NCBI GenBank assembly: GCA_021200995.1
Contig: JAJQFS010000029.1
Coordinates: forward strand, 1-32,030
Length of the DNA stretch: 32,030 nucleotides
Reading direction: 5' to 3'
Source: Lachnospiraceae bacterium
GTDB taxonomy: Bacteria; Bacillota; Clostridia; Lachnospirales; Lachnospiraceae
The notes beneath the pieces were generated by a model, which was not told the origin of the DNA, made no database searches, and saw nothing but the letters and a program-made list of their open reading frames with translations. Every line of letters starts with the position of its first letter. Position 1 is the stretch's first letter. The position numbers and the translations under genes were made by a program. Below, in pieces: positions 1 to 7,889 of the stretch.

Positions 1-697
1 TTTCATTGGCATAAAACCCGTTCACCTGATTGTAGGCACTCATGACGGCCTTCGGATGGCCCTCCTTCACCGCGATCTCAAAGCCGGTCAGATAGATTTC
101 TCTCAGTGTCCGCTCATCCACCATGGAATTGCTGGCCATTCGCCTCGTCTCCTGCGAATTCACCGCGAAGTGCTTCGGACAGGCGCTGCCGCCCTTCTCC
201 TGAATTCCCCGTATGTAAGCCGCGGCCATTTTGCCGGACAGATACGGATCCTCCGAAAAATATTCAAAATTTCTCCCGCACAGCGGGTTCCTCTTGATAT
301 TCAAACCCGGCCCCAGGAGCACATGGATCCCCTGTGCGGCCGCTTCCTCTCCCAGAGCCTTCCCAATCTCCTCCGCCAGACTTTCGTCCCAGGAATTCGC
401 CACCGTCGCGGCTGTCGGAAAGCAGGTGGCCGCCTGGGACTCGTTCAGTCCCAGGTGGTCAGCCGCTCCCAGCTGCTTGCGCGGACCGTTGGGGCCGTCA
501 GAAAACCAAATGGAGGGAATATGAGCATGCGCAAAATCTCTGGTCTCCCAGGTGTTCTTTCCGGAGAGGAGGGTACATTTTTCTTCTAATGTCATGTTAG
601 AAAGTACTTCCAAACAATTCATACAATCTTCCATCTCAACATAATCACATCCTGCCCAAGGCAGTCCCACATATTTCGGGCAGTTGTTTCCATTCAT
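1..697 (-). CDS. Glycoside hydrolase family 3 (beta-glucosidase/xylosidase-like), N-terminal part, runs off left edge
   Basis: About 232 residues of the GH3 N-terminal (beta/alpha)8 domain can be read on the minus strand. Visible family landmarks, in order, are MTLEEK-CTLLSG, the SDGPNG segment, GPGLNIKRNPLCGRNFEYFSED, the substrate-binding KHFAVNSQE block, and MSAYNQVNG. The catalytic Asp (usually in an SDW motif) would lie beyond the left edge. No signal peptide is seen, so a cytoplasmic enzyme is likely. The start chosen is an ATG after an in-frame TGA with an AGGA site 7 bases upstream; ATGs at 634 and 622 are alternatives, and many homologues begin close to MTLEEK. It lies 21 bases after the 58-codon ORF and is probably cotranscribed with the upstream GH3. 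Family is certain; beta-glucosidase versus beta-xylosidase cannot be decided from this part. Confidence 0.9.
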   Translation of the reverse strand, partial: MNGNNCPKYVGLPWAGCDYVEMEDCMNCLEVLSNMTLEEKCTLLSGKNTWETRDFAHAHIPSIWFSDGPNGPRKQLGAADHLGLNESQAATCFPTAATVANSWDESLAEEIGKALGEEAAAQGIHVLLGPGLNIKRNPLCGRNFEYFSEDPYLSGKMAAAYIRGIQEKGGSACPKHFAVNSQETRRMASNSMVDERTLREIYLTGFEIAVKEGHPKAVMSAYNQVNGFYANE

Positions 698-718
698 TCA
701 AAATCCTGCAGTAGCTGG

Positions 719-895
719 TCACACAACCAGTACGCTGAGCAACGCAAAAAGCATAATTGGCTCTTTTGCCACACAGTATGGAACAGTTCTCACCATATCG
801 CCCTGTCCGATGTTACTTTCCACATCATTTAAGACATCAGCTCTCCAGAGGTTAACATCTCGATGGTCAATCACATTGTAGCCCTGTTTGCTCAC
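719..895 (-). CDS. Small ORF or 3' remnant with a C-terminal hydrophobic segment
   Basis: A GTG-initiated frame of 58 residues ends 21 bases before the GH3 start. It reads as protein-like, with a polar stretch containing VIDHRDVNLWRADVLND and IGQGDMVRTVPY, and it ends in a hydrophobic segment EPIMLFALLSVLVV with no tail. An in-frame TAA lies 6 bases upstream of the GTG, and no convincing ribosome site precedes it. This could be a tiny membrane protein or the tail of a larger gene whose 5' part was deleted. I do not recognise the family. Confidence 0.35.
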   Translation of the reverse strand: MSKQGYNVIDHRDVNLWRADVLNDVESNIGQGDMVRTVPYCVAKEPIMLFALLSVLVV

Positions 896-941
896 TGTTT
901 ATGCTTAACTTACATCATTCCTGTCGTAAATTCAAGATCCG

Positions 942-1665
942 CTACGCCTCTATCTTTGCCTGCTTTTCTACAGGTTTCCAAATTAATACTGTAAGGATCA
1001 GGCAACCAACAGTGATAAAGAACCCAATAACCATTGAAAGCAGCAGTTTGAGTCCACCATATGCCATAAAGAACTGAAACGCAAAATCATAATGTGTATC
1101 ATATTCCCAGTAAAAATTCCAGAAATATCCAATCACAAAAATTGCAGTCATAACGGTGATGAAAAGGTAGAAAGCACCACATATCGGAACTGTGCGGGCA
1201 TAAATTTTATCCATAGTTGCATTATGGACATAGCGGCTTGTTTTCAAAACAGCAAACAACACTACAGGCAAAATATAAAGCAACGTCATTGCAACAAGTC
1301 CCAGTACTCCCATAAATGTTGGACCGGCACCGACAGAACTGGAGATCCACTGCGCACCCACAACCAAAACCCGAAGGGGGGACAAAAACTTCACCGCTGT
1401 TCTCCAACATATAAATCAAGCCATAGAAAAATCGAGTTTCGGAAGATACTTCACCCGCCTTTAGTACAATTCCCGTTTCTTGTGTAAATATCGAGGCAAC
1501 ACTGCCCAGCGCGTCACAGATGATGAAAGGCAGCATCAGAGTAATTAGAAAGCCAATAACACAAAGAATTCTTACAGCTTGTTCAATGGCCACACGCCAT
1601 GTTACCTGTTCTTCTTCAACCAGAACGACATTTTCATTAACCATATAGGCAGCTTCATTCGTCAT
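942..1665 (-). pseudogene. Polytopic membrane protein of unknown function, split by a frameshift in a C6 tract
   Basis: Two overlapping frames together make one protein of about 241 residues. The 5' part begins MTNEAAYMVNENVV at an ATG at 1665 and runs to LENSGEVFVP. The 3' part continues from LRVLVVGAQW to the stop at 942. The switch coincides with a run of six G at 1376-1381 (C6 in the coding strand); removing one base restores a single frame. The restored protein has about four membrane segments: residues about 28-50, 118-140, 155-180 and 208-232. An AGGAAG lies 12 bases before the start, a longer spacing than usual. It follows the lipoprotein gene by 40 bases, suggesting a shared membrane-associated role. 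The break could be real, phase-variable or a sequencing error. Family not recognised. Confidence 0.6.
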
Positions 1666-1705
1666 ATAAATGTTCAACTTCCTTTCTTTGTAAGTTGTCC
1701 TGCAT

Positions 1706-2410
1706 TTAACCAAAAGAGGGGAGAACGAAATCCGGATCCGCAAACACTGTATTGCTGGAATCCCATTCATACCACTCAACGGGTGCAGCTGAACCCCATG
1801 AATAATCAAGAGAATCAAGCCTTGTACCGTTGGCCTCATTATAGGCAGCAAGGAATTCCACTTCATCAAAAGCATTACTGTAAATGGTTTCCAAATGCTC
1901 AGAAGCACCCCAATAGAAGTAGTTGGCATCCAGCATATCTAATACAAAACCACTATCTGTCTCTTCAAAAGCGTAAAGGCTGGCATATTTAGTCACAGTA
2001 CCATCAGAATTTACATAATTGCTAACACCCCAGGAGCTCCAGGTTTCCCGGTCGCTACGGTCAATATTATCGTCGCCGTTACCCACAGCAGCTCCCTCTG
2101 AGTTGGTCAACGAAAGCGTACCATTTTCTATTTTCCGCGTGCCGTAGTGATAAGTATATGTACTCGTAGGCTGACCAGGCACTAAGCCCGAAACATGACC
2201 GATTCGGTATGTGTCATCGCTATAGAAAGTCAGCGCCGCCTCATTATCCACGGAATAGTTTCCATAACTGTCCTCACAATATGTGCGGTACAAAACGGCC
2301 ACATCACCATCGTCCTCGGTGTCTTCCTGTGGAATACGGCACCCCGTTAATAATGTTACGCATAACGTAAATATGACACTGAACGAAAGAAATTTATTGT
2401 ATATTTTCAT
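1706..2410 (-). CDS. Lipoprotein of unknown function
   Basis: A 234-residue protein with a typical lipoprotein signal: basic MKIYNK, a hydrophobic core, and a LLTGC lipobox with Cys about residue 24. An acidic linker (QEDTEDDGD) follows. The mature part is rich in Tyr, Ser, Asp and Gly (TFYSDDTYRIG, YTYHYGTRKIENGTLSL), suggesting a beta-rich extracellular domain. A GAGG ribosome site lies 7 bases before the ATG. It sits between the membrane-anchored GH3 and the frameshifted membrane protein in one minus-strand run, and a strong hairpin precedes it. It would be anchored to the outer face of the cytoplasmic membrane. No domain family was recognised, so no catalytic role is assigned. Confidence 0.8.
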   Translation of the reverse strand: MKIYNKFLSFSVIFTLCVTLLTGCRIPQEDTEDDGDVAVLYRTYCEDSYGNYSVDNEAALTFYSDDTYRIGHVSGLVPGQPTSTYTYHYGTRKIENGTLSLTNSEGAAVGNGDDNIDRSDRETWSSWGVSNYVNSDGTVTKYASLYAFEETDSGFVLDMLDANYFYWGASEHLETIYSNAFDEVEFLAAYNEANGTRLDSLDYSWGSAAPVEWYEWDSSNTVFADPDFVLPSFG

Positions 2411-2438
2411 ATCTTTACCTCAATACTCATTTTCAGAA

Positions 2439-2470
2439 TGGCGCAAAGCGCCAAATAGCGCTTCGCGCCA
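2439..2470 (-). other. Intercistronic stem-loop between GH3 and lipoprotein genes
   Basis: Two 13-base arms (2439-2451 and 2458-2470) pair with a single mismatch around a 6-base loop. The arms are GC-rich (TGGCGCAAAGCGC on the plus strand). No U-tract follows on the minus strand, so this is more likely an mRNA-stabilising or partially terminating structure that sets relative expression within the operon than a full terminator. Confidence 0.65.
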
Positions 2471-2486
2471 ATTGGTACAACTGATT

Positions 2487-5400
2487 TTATTTGGCAGTCA
2501 CCTTCGGACGGTTTTGTTTTAATCTCTTTTTCCTAACAATAGTGCGAGCAAGCATCCCCGCACTGGCTACGGCACCAATAGAACAGCCTATAATTACCGC
2601 AAGCAATGCCCTCTGCCACCACGGAGTCAGCGTGCGAATCACGGTATCCTCTGTAAAACCGTCCAATGCAAAACTATTAACCACCTGGTATAAATTTCGT
2701 TTTGCGCTGTCTTGTAACTGCGAAATCAGCAGCTTGTCGCCCGCATCAACCAACTCCATGATGGGATCAACGATGTTCGACGGGGAACTAGCCAAGAATT
2801 TAGTTGTACCATAAACAACGCCATCAACGCCATCCATATAGTCTGCCTCATACATATCTGTAATAAAGGAACCCCACATACCAAATTCATTGCGCAATAC
2901 ATTGATCAGAGCGTTGTAATCTTGTCCAGCCCAAACCATACCAAGGCGATTGAAAGAAGTCATGACGCTCACCAATCCACCTTTTTCGGCAGCATACTCA
3001 AACGCGGGCAGATACACTTCACGGATAGTCTGTTCATTTGCCCATGTTGAGATGCCATGACGGTTGGTTTCCTGGTCGTTCAGCAAGAAGTGCTTAGACA
3101 TAGCGTAGGCACCTTTTTCCTGTAAGCCACGAGTCTCAGCGGCACTGACCATACCAGAAAGGAAGGCATCCTCGGAATAGTACTGAGAATTACGTCCGCC
3201 ATAGGGTGTGCGATGGATATCCAGACCCCAACCCCAGAGATTGATCAATTTGTCACTGCCATCACGATGATACATATTCTCTGCAGTCAGTCGACCCATT
3301 TCCTCCAAGAGATTATCGTTGAAAGTTGCCGCGCGCAAATCGCCACCTGTGAAAGAGATCGTCTCTTCCTCGCTGTTGGCAACCGCTCCGCCGTAACCAG
3401 AGGGGCCGTTTGAATCCTTAGTTGCAGGAACTCCCAACCTCTCGATAGCACGCCCCACATCCTGTCCATAGGTGACATTGTCCACCAGTTCATCAATGGT
3501 GAGCTGCTCTATGAAGTCAGTCCACACTTCACTATCAAATGGCTCACCCATCAAGTCAATAACCGTCAACCCGTTGTCCGCCCCAGTTACGGGCATATTC
3601 ATCTGAGCGTTAAGTGTCTCATCGGTTTCATAAACCTGTGGCGCAGCTTGTTTCACCATTTCATTATTGTACTTCACCTGATAATAAGTCATAGGAAAGG
3701 TGCCGACCCAATCGGTCCGAGAGAGATATACAACGTTATTTCCTGCCGCCTGTGCATCTTCATCCTGATTCAAATCCACATGATCGAATTGATTGGTGAT
3801 AGCAAAACTTTCGCCAGCTGCATCAGATGTTGCAAACACTTTATCATCAAACTCATATGTAGTTTTCCAAACGAGGTCTGCATTTCCACTTTCGCCCAAC
3901 TCATCCATGCGCTGGAGGGCCTCGCTCATATCAACAGTTTTCAGTGCCAGAATGTTGTTCATAGCATCATGGACATCCTCGCCCACAGTAATATAATAGT
4001 CTCCGCCATCCCGAATATAGGTTTTTGAAACATATGCATCATAACTGCGCATTTCCTTTTGGTCCACAGGAATGGTGACTTTAATTGAACTATTGGCAGG
4101 AATCTCAAACTTATCGTACGCCACCAGCTTGATGGAACTCTCCTCGATTCCGTTCTCCTTATCTCGCTCACTATAAGGTGTCTGCATATACAAAGTTACG
4201 GAATGTAGCACATCGGTAGAACCGCCATTTATAATAGTCATACTTACATCAAAGGTATTATTTTCATCATTCACAGCAACCGAAAAATCGCCATAAGAGA
4301 TTTCGGTATTGTAATGAAGGCCTTTGCCGAACGGCTCCGCAACATAACTATCGTAGGACCAACCGACATATGCATTGTTATCGTTCCCATTCAGAATGTA
4401 GTCCTCATATCGTGTTTCATAATAGCGATAAGAATAATAAATTCCCTCCTGGTATGTAACACTGGTGTTCCAATAGTCGCCTTGTGCACCGCGCCACTCA
4501 GCCTGTTCTTCCTTGACCTCACGCAGCACCTCATCATCCACCTGCGACAAGTCAGCTGTGACATAGCCAAAATTGCTCATTTCGGGCAAAAGCTGATTGT
4601 CAACATACATAGTGTCAACCAAACGCCCTGAGAAATCTAACCCATCCTTACTCGTAAGAAGATTGGCAATTCCTTTTACCGCATCAGTATCGTCAATATC
4701 TGCACTGGTCCACACCAGAGCATCCACACCGCATTCCGGGTCATTGATAAAAGCGGAGTCAATGCTGTTGGAAGTTGTAATAAGAACAATGGTTCTTTTA
4801 AAAATGCCTTCATCTTTTAATGCCTTAATAGCTATGAGCAACTCTCGCTCATTTTCTGTAAAAGAGAGATAATCCAGCGATTCGTCATAAGCATTGGCCA
4901 TATTGTTTCCGCTGTGACCGGAAATGCAATCAGTTCCTTCGCTTGAGCGCCGTCCCGGCACCACTAATGCGGTGTCACCAATATCATCTCCCAGCACTTT
5001 ACTCACCTCATCCCAGGGAACTTCTCGTGCATCTGCTCCGGTTCTGGGTTGATACTCCCCTGCATAAAAATTCTGATACCCCTCATAAAGTGTAGAGTTG
5101 ACCTGAATTCCATTTTGCTCCAGGCTATCTTTTAAATCAAGATAAGCAGGCGCAGCTATACCAAAAATACTAACTTTCGTATCTTCTTTCAGAGGAAGTG
5201 CCGGTTCACCATCTGTTCCGCTGTCGTTTTTAACCAGCGTCGTGCCCTCTTCCACGATTTTCTGATAGAGAGCATGGTCATCCTCAATCAGTTGTTCCTC
5301 ACCTTCTTTAGTAAAACTGTAATCGCTGGCCGTCAGTTCCGACAGCCCTTCCACGCGGGTTGCATCTATTCCCAATACAGAGTTCAGCGCTCCCTGGTAT

Positions 5401-5597
5401 GTGAATGCATAGTATGTGACAATCAGAGCGACAATCAGCACTGACACAAATAGAAGCATCCAGAGGAACCAAAATTTTGTCTTATTTCTTTTTACCAACT
5501 TCAACTTCCAACCTTCTTTCTCGATGGACGAAATTACCTGGCGATCTCGCAACATCCAGGTAAGACTCCATCGCATTTTGTTTTTTCGCCCTACCAT
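2487..5597 (-). CDS. Domain-swapped GH3 glycosidase with transmembrane anchors at both ends
   Basis: The longest frame gives 1036 residues. An N-terminal membrane segment (about 42-63) follows a basic KLVKRNKTK. The GH3 alpha/beta-sandwich signature comes first (LPLKEDTKVSIFG, about 128-141), then a beta-rich middle region, and the GH3 barrel last, from about 690 (GVPATKDSNGPSG, KHFLLNDQETNRHG, SVMTSFNRLG). The Asp of FITDMY (about D914) sits where the GH3 nucleophile is expected. A second hydrophobic segment (about 996-1020) ends in a basic tail. This reversed domain order is known from rumen GH3 enzymes such as Butyrivibrio BglA. Start sites are uncertain: ATGs at 5597, 5576 and 5555 are possible, but a TTG at 5504 has an AGAAGG site 7 bases upstream and would begin directly at the basic anchor. 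The enzyme probably acts on the outer membrane face. Substrate (glucoside or xyloside) is unknown. Confidence 0.9.
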   Translation of the reverse strand: MVGRKNKMRWSLTWMLRDRQVISSIEKEGWKLKLVKRNKTKFWFLWMLLFVSVLIVALIVTYYAFTYQGALNSVLGIDATRVEGLSELTASDYSFTKEGEEQLIEDDHALYQKIVEEGTTLVKNDSGTDGEPALPLKEDTKVSIFGIAAPAYLDLKDSLEQNGIQVNSTLYEGYQNFYAGEYQPRTGADAREVPWDEVSKVLGDDIGDTALVVPGRRSSEGTDCISGHSGNNMANAYDESLDYLSFTENERELLIAIKALKDEGIFKRTIVLITTSNSIDSAFINDPECGVDALVWTSADIDDTDAVKGIANLLTSKDGLDFSGRLVDTMYVDNQLLPEMSNFGYVTADLSQVDDEVLREVKEEQAEWRGAQGDYWNTSVTYQEGIYYSYRYYETRYEDYILNGNDNNAYVGWSYDSYVAEPFGKGLHYNTEISYGDFSVAVNDENNTFDVSMTIINGGSTDVLHSVTLYMQTPYSERDKENGIEESSIKLVAYDKFEIPANSSIKVTIPVDQKEMRSYDAYVSKTYIRDGGDYYITVGEDVHDAMNNILALKTVDMSEALQRMDELGESGNADLVWKTTYEFDDKVFATSDAAGESFAITNQFDHVDLNQDEDAQAAGNNVVYLSRTDWVGTFPMTYYQVKYNNEMVKQAAPQVYETDETLNAQMNMPVTGADNGLTVIDLMGEPFDSEVWTDFIEQLTIDELVDNVTYGQDVGRAIERLGVPATKDSNGPSGYGGAVANSEEETISFTGGDLRAATFNDNLLEEMGRLTAENMYHRDGSDKLINLWGWGLDIHRTPYGGRNSQYYSEDAFLSGMVSAAETRGLQEKGAYAMSKHFLLNDQETNRHGISTWANEQTIREVYLPAFEYAAEKGGLVSVMTSFNRLGMVWAGQDYNALINVLRNEFGMWGSFITDMYEADYMDGVDGVVYGTTKFLASSPSNIVDPIMELVDAGDKLLISQLQDSAKRNLYQVVNSFALDGFTEDTVIRTLTPWWQRALLAVIIGCSIGAVASAGMLARTIVRKKRLKQNRPKVTAK

Positions 5598-5969
5598 AAA
5601 AATATTTGAGCAGTTTCTGCTCCATCTTGGAGTAGAAAGACTGTCAACCGAATTTCACTGCAGCCGGCATCTATTTTTCTACATAGTGAAATTCTTTAAA
5701 ACCATCTGGGATACCTTCATGAATTATTATTTGATTCCCTTCCTTCCCCGGCATATTTCATGATCTTTCATTGTACAGAAAATAACCCGCCGTCAAATCA
5801 TTCCTCATCCCTCGTGCATTTTTGATATCAGCATTTTATCAAATCCGTCCCTTTTCTCAATATAAACTTCACAAACTGCACTTTTTCCGGCACAAGCCGT
5901 TTTTCTTTTCACGAAAATTCATAAAATCACATGCCCGCAATTGTTAATTTTTACTATATCTTAGTTTCC

Positions 5970-5992
5970 TTTCATAAGTTTCAAGAATGTTG
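5970..5992. repeat. 23-bp repeat element, copy 1
   Basis: This stretch, beginning TTTCATAAGTTTCAAG, is identical to 8731-8753, and similarity continues leftward (TTAG-TTCC against TTAGATTCT). It lies in the roughly 480-bp non-coding interval between the GH3 gene and the hicB promoter, in which I see no other gene. The other copy precedes the LytTR gene, so a shared regulator-binding site is plausible but not shown. Confidence 0.6.
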
Positions 5993-6109
5993 GTGTTGTA
6001 CCAATTACATTAACTACGTTAATCTATATAAAAGTGATATCCAACGCCTTTATAGAGCAGACAGTGATTTTGCATTTTTGATGCACAATTAACTATTTTA
6101 ACTCACTCA

Positions 6110-6138
6110 TTGATATTTAGTATTGAATATAGTATTAT
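6110..6138 (+). promoter_or_regulatory. Sigma-A promoter of the hicB-like gene
   Basis: TTGATA and TATTAT are separated by exactly 17 bases, followed after a short leader by an AAGGA ribosome site and the ATG at 6195. A small dyad (TGCAT-N5-ATGCA, 6071-6085) lies just upstream and could be an operator. Confidence 0.7.
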
Positions 6139-6194
6139 TCAAGGAAATCAGCAAACAGCCATAACTATGCAGTGAAAAGAAAGGAATTGCAGCA

Positions 6195-6539
6195 ATGGAT
6201 ATAAAAGATTACATGAAACTGCCCTATACGCGAATTGTTCAGGAAATCCACGATGAAAGCGGGCACTATTTCTATGGCAGGATTCTGGAACTGGATGGCT
6301 GCCAGAGTACCGGGGCAACCCTTGATGAATTGTATGAGAGCCTGAATGAAGCCATGGAAGGCTATCTCGAGGTAAAGCTGGAAAATCAGCTGCCTGTCCC
6401 AATTCCATCGACAACCGATGGATACAGCGGCAAATTTGTGGTGCGGCTGCCGAAATCCCTGCACCAAAGATTGGTGATTGAAGCGGACAAAGAGGGCGTC
6501 AGTCTAAACCAAATGGTTCTATATAAACTGGCGCTATAA
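6195..6539 (+). CDS. HicB-family antitoxin-like protein, solitary
   Basis: The 114-residue protein shows the HicB layout. An N-terminal partially degraded RNase-H-like fold carries YFYGRILELDGCQSTGATLDELYESLNEAM (split here as ILELDGCQSTGATLDEL and YESLNEAM). A C-terminal ribbon-helix-helix DNA-binding segment carries KFVVRLPKSLHQRLV and GVSLNQMVLYKL. In classical systems HicB neutralises the mRNA interferase HicA and represses the operon. No small HicA-like frame is seen in the 5.6-6.2 kb region or downstream, where a terminator follows directly. It may therefore be an orphan regulator or pair with a distant toxin. It has its own consensus promoter and an AAGGA site about 9 bases before the ATG. 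Confidence 0.85.
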   Translation: MDIKDYMKLPYTRIVQEIHDESGHYFYGRILELDGCQSTGATLDELYESLNEAMEGYLEVKLENQLPVPIPSTTDGYSGKFVVRLPKSLHQRLVIEADKEGVSLNQMVLYKLAL

Positions 6540-6542
6540 TGC

Positions 6543-6573
6543 AATGAGGCCGCATCATGTGGCCTCATTTTTT
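6543..6573 (+). terminator. Rho-independent terminator after hicB-like gene
   Basis: A perfect 9-bp stem (AATGAGGCC at 6543-6551 with GGCCTCATT at 6561-6569) is followed on the plus strand by a run of T. It separates the gene from the convergent kinase gene. Confidence 0.85.
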
Positions 6574-6578
6574 CCTTT

Positions 6579-7889
6579 TTACGCTGGTATCAGCACCTTT
6601 AAATCAAACCAGTTTTTCTCCGTGGAAATACTGACCGTTCCGCCGTATTTCTCCGCGGAATACCGGATACTTTTCACACCATAACCGTGAAAAAGCTCAT
6701 CCCCCTTGGTACTGACAGGCATGCCGCCCTCGAATTTTAATTTCCCCTCAAAATAATTCTCCACGTGGATCAGGACAAAGCCCTTCTGGGCGGTCAGCGT
6801 CAGGTGAATCAGCCGTTTCTCCTTATCTTCAAGCTCTAACGCCGCCTCGATCGCGTTGTCCAGGGCGTTACCGAAGATTGTACAGATATCCATGGCGTCC
6901 ATAAAGTTCAGAAGGGTTCCGTCCGCCACCGTGGTCGGCACAATCTGATGCTTCTGGCAATACAAACTCTTGCTGGTCAGTACCGTATCCAGCACGGAGT
7001 TGCCCGTCTTATTCTGCGCCTCATAGGAACGGATGTCCTCCTCCATGGCGTCAAGGAAGGCCTCCCGCACCGCCGCGTCCGGCTCCGCGCGCAGCGCGGC
7101 GATCTGGTGCTTCAGGTCGTGATATTTACGGTTGACCAGCTCAATACTTTCGCGGCTCTGCTTGTACTGAACATACTGTGTCTCCAGAATATTCTGAATC
7201 ACAGTCACCTCATATTTCGCAGACTGCTCCCGCAGCTGCATATGGTAGGCAACCAGGACAGCCACCCCGCCCAGATTCACAAAGGTGCGGATATTGTAAA
7301 TATCCAGTTCCACAGAACCGGAAAAAGGCGTATCCAGCGTCAGAAAACTCAGATTGCTGATAACAAAAATCAGCAGACCAATGCAAAACGCAGTCACAAA
7401 TTCCCTGCCCTGCACGATTTCGCATTTCCCGTCCTCCGCAGCGCCTCTCTCCAGTAGAAACATGCAGGCAAAAACCGCTCCGTAAATCGCCAGCATAAAG
7501 CCAAATTCCACAAGCGTCCCCGTCTCCATGTCGCTGCTTACAAAATAATAGTAAAGCTGCCATTCCAGCGACGCCGCCAGCTCCGACAGCACAAAGGCGC
7601 GGACAAAGCAATAACCAACCGTCAGCCAGGACACGTCCATGCATAAAAACATAAAGAGATACATCAACCCGGCAGACCCAATCATCGCCAGAATCCACGG
7701 GGCGCCGTTCCAGTCACCAGTCAAAATCAGTTCCAGACTCAGGCAGACTAAAGTGGCTGCGGCAATGATCATAAAACGACTCAGGTTTCCTTTTCTCTGC
7801 TTATAATACACCAGCAGATAGAGCATGCACCCCGCCCATTGCGCGATGGCGGTATAAAATCTTGGAATTGTGGGAAGTACGTTGCTCAT
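6579..7889 (-). CDS. AgrC-like membrane sensor histidine kinase (GHKL family)
   Basis: The 436-residue protein has about six hydrophobic segments in residues 10-215, then a cytoplasmic kinase core. The phospho-acceptor is probably H257 in KYHDLKHQ. The N-box is NALDNAIEAA (about 341-350) and the G-box HGYGVKSI (401-408), as in GHKL kinases of quorum-sensing and peptide-sensing systems. It would autophosphorylate and pass phosphate to the LytTR regulator encoded immediately upstream; the start codon overlaps that gene's stop by 4 bases (ATGA), so translation is coupled. No propeptide (AgrD-like) or AgrB-like protease gene is visible nearby, so the signal is unknown. The gene ends facing the hicB terminator. 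Confidence 0.9.
   Translation of the reverse strand: MSNVLPTIPRFYTAIAQWAGCMLYLLVYYKQRKGNLSRFMIIAAATLVCLSLELILTGDWNGAPWILAMIGSAGLMYLFMFLCMDVSWLTVGYCFVRAFVLSELAASLEWQLYYYFVSSDMETGTLVEFGFMLAIYGAVFACMFLLERGAAEDGKCEIVQGREFVTAFCIGLLIFVISNLSFLTLDTPFSGSVELDIYNIRTFVNLGGVAVLVAYHMQLREQSAKYEVTVIQNILETQYVQYKQSRESIELVNRKYHDLKHQIAALRAEPDAAVREAFLDAMEEDIRSYEAQNKTGNSVLDTVLTSKSLYCQKHQIVPTTVADGTLLNFMDAMDICTIFGNALDNAIEAALELEDKEKRLIHLTLTAQKGFVLIHVENYFEGKLKFEGGMPVSTKGDELFHGYGVKSIRYSAEKYGGTVSISTEKNWFDLKVLIPA

Noticed and set aside
56-600. Several plus-strand frames of up to 177 residues
   Set aside because: They are antisense to the partial GH3 gene, whose minus-strand translation shows clear family motifs.
5770-5796. 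TTGACG/TACAAT pair as promoter of the GH3 gene (minus strand)
   Set aside because: Spacer is only 15 bases; not convincing enough to list.
6015-6023. TACGTTAAT, matching the short LytTR half-site consensus
   Set aside because: No second half-site at the expected 12-13 base spacing, and the second repeat copy has only a degenerate counterpart. A 9-base match is weak alone.
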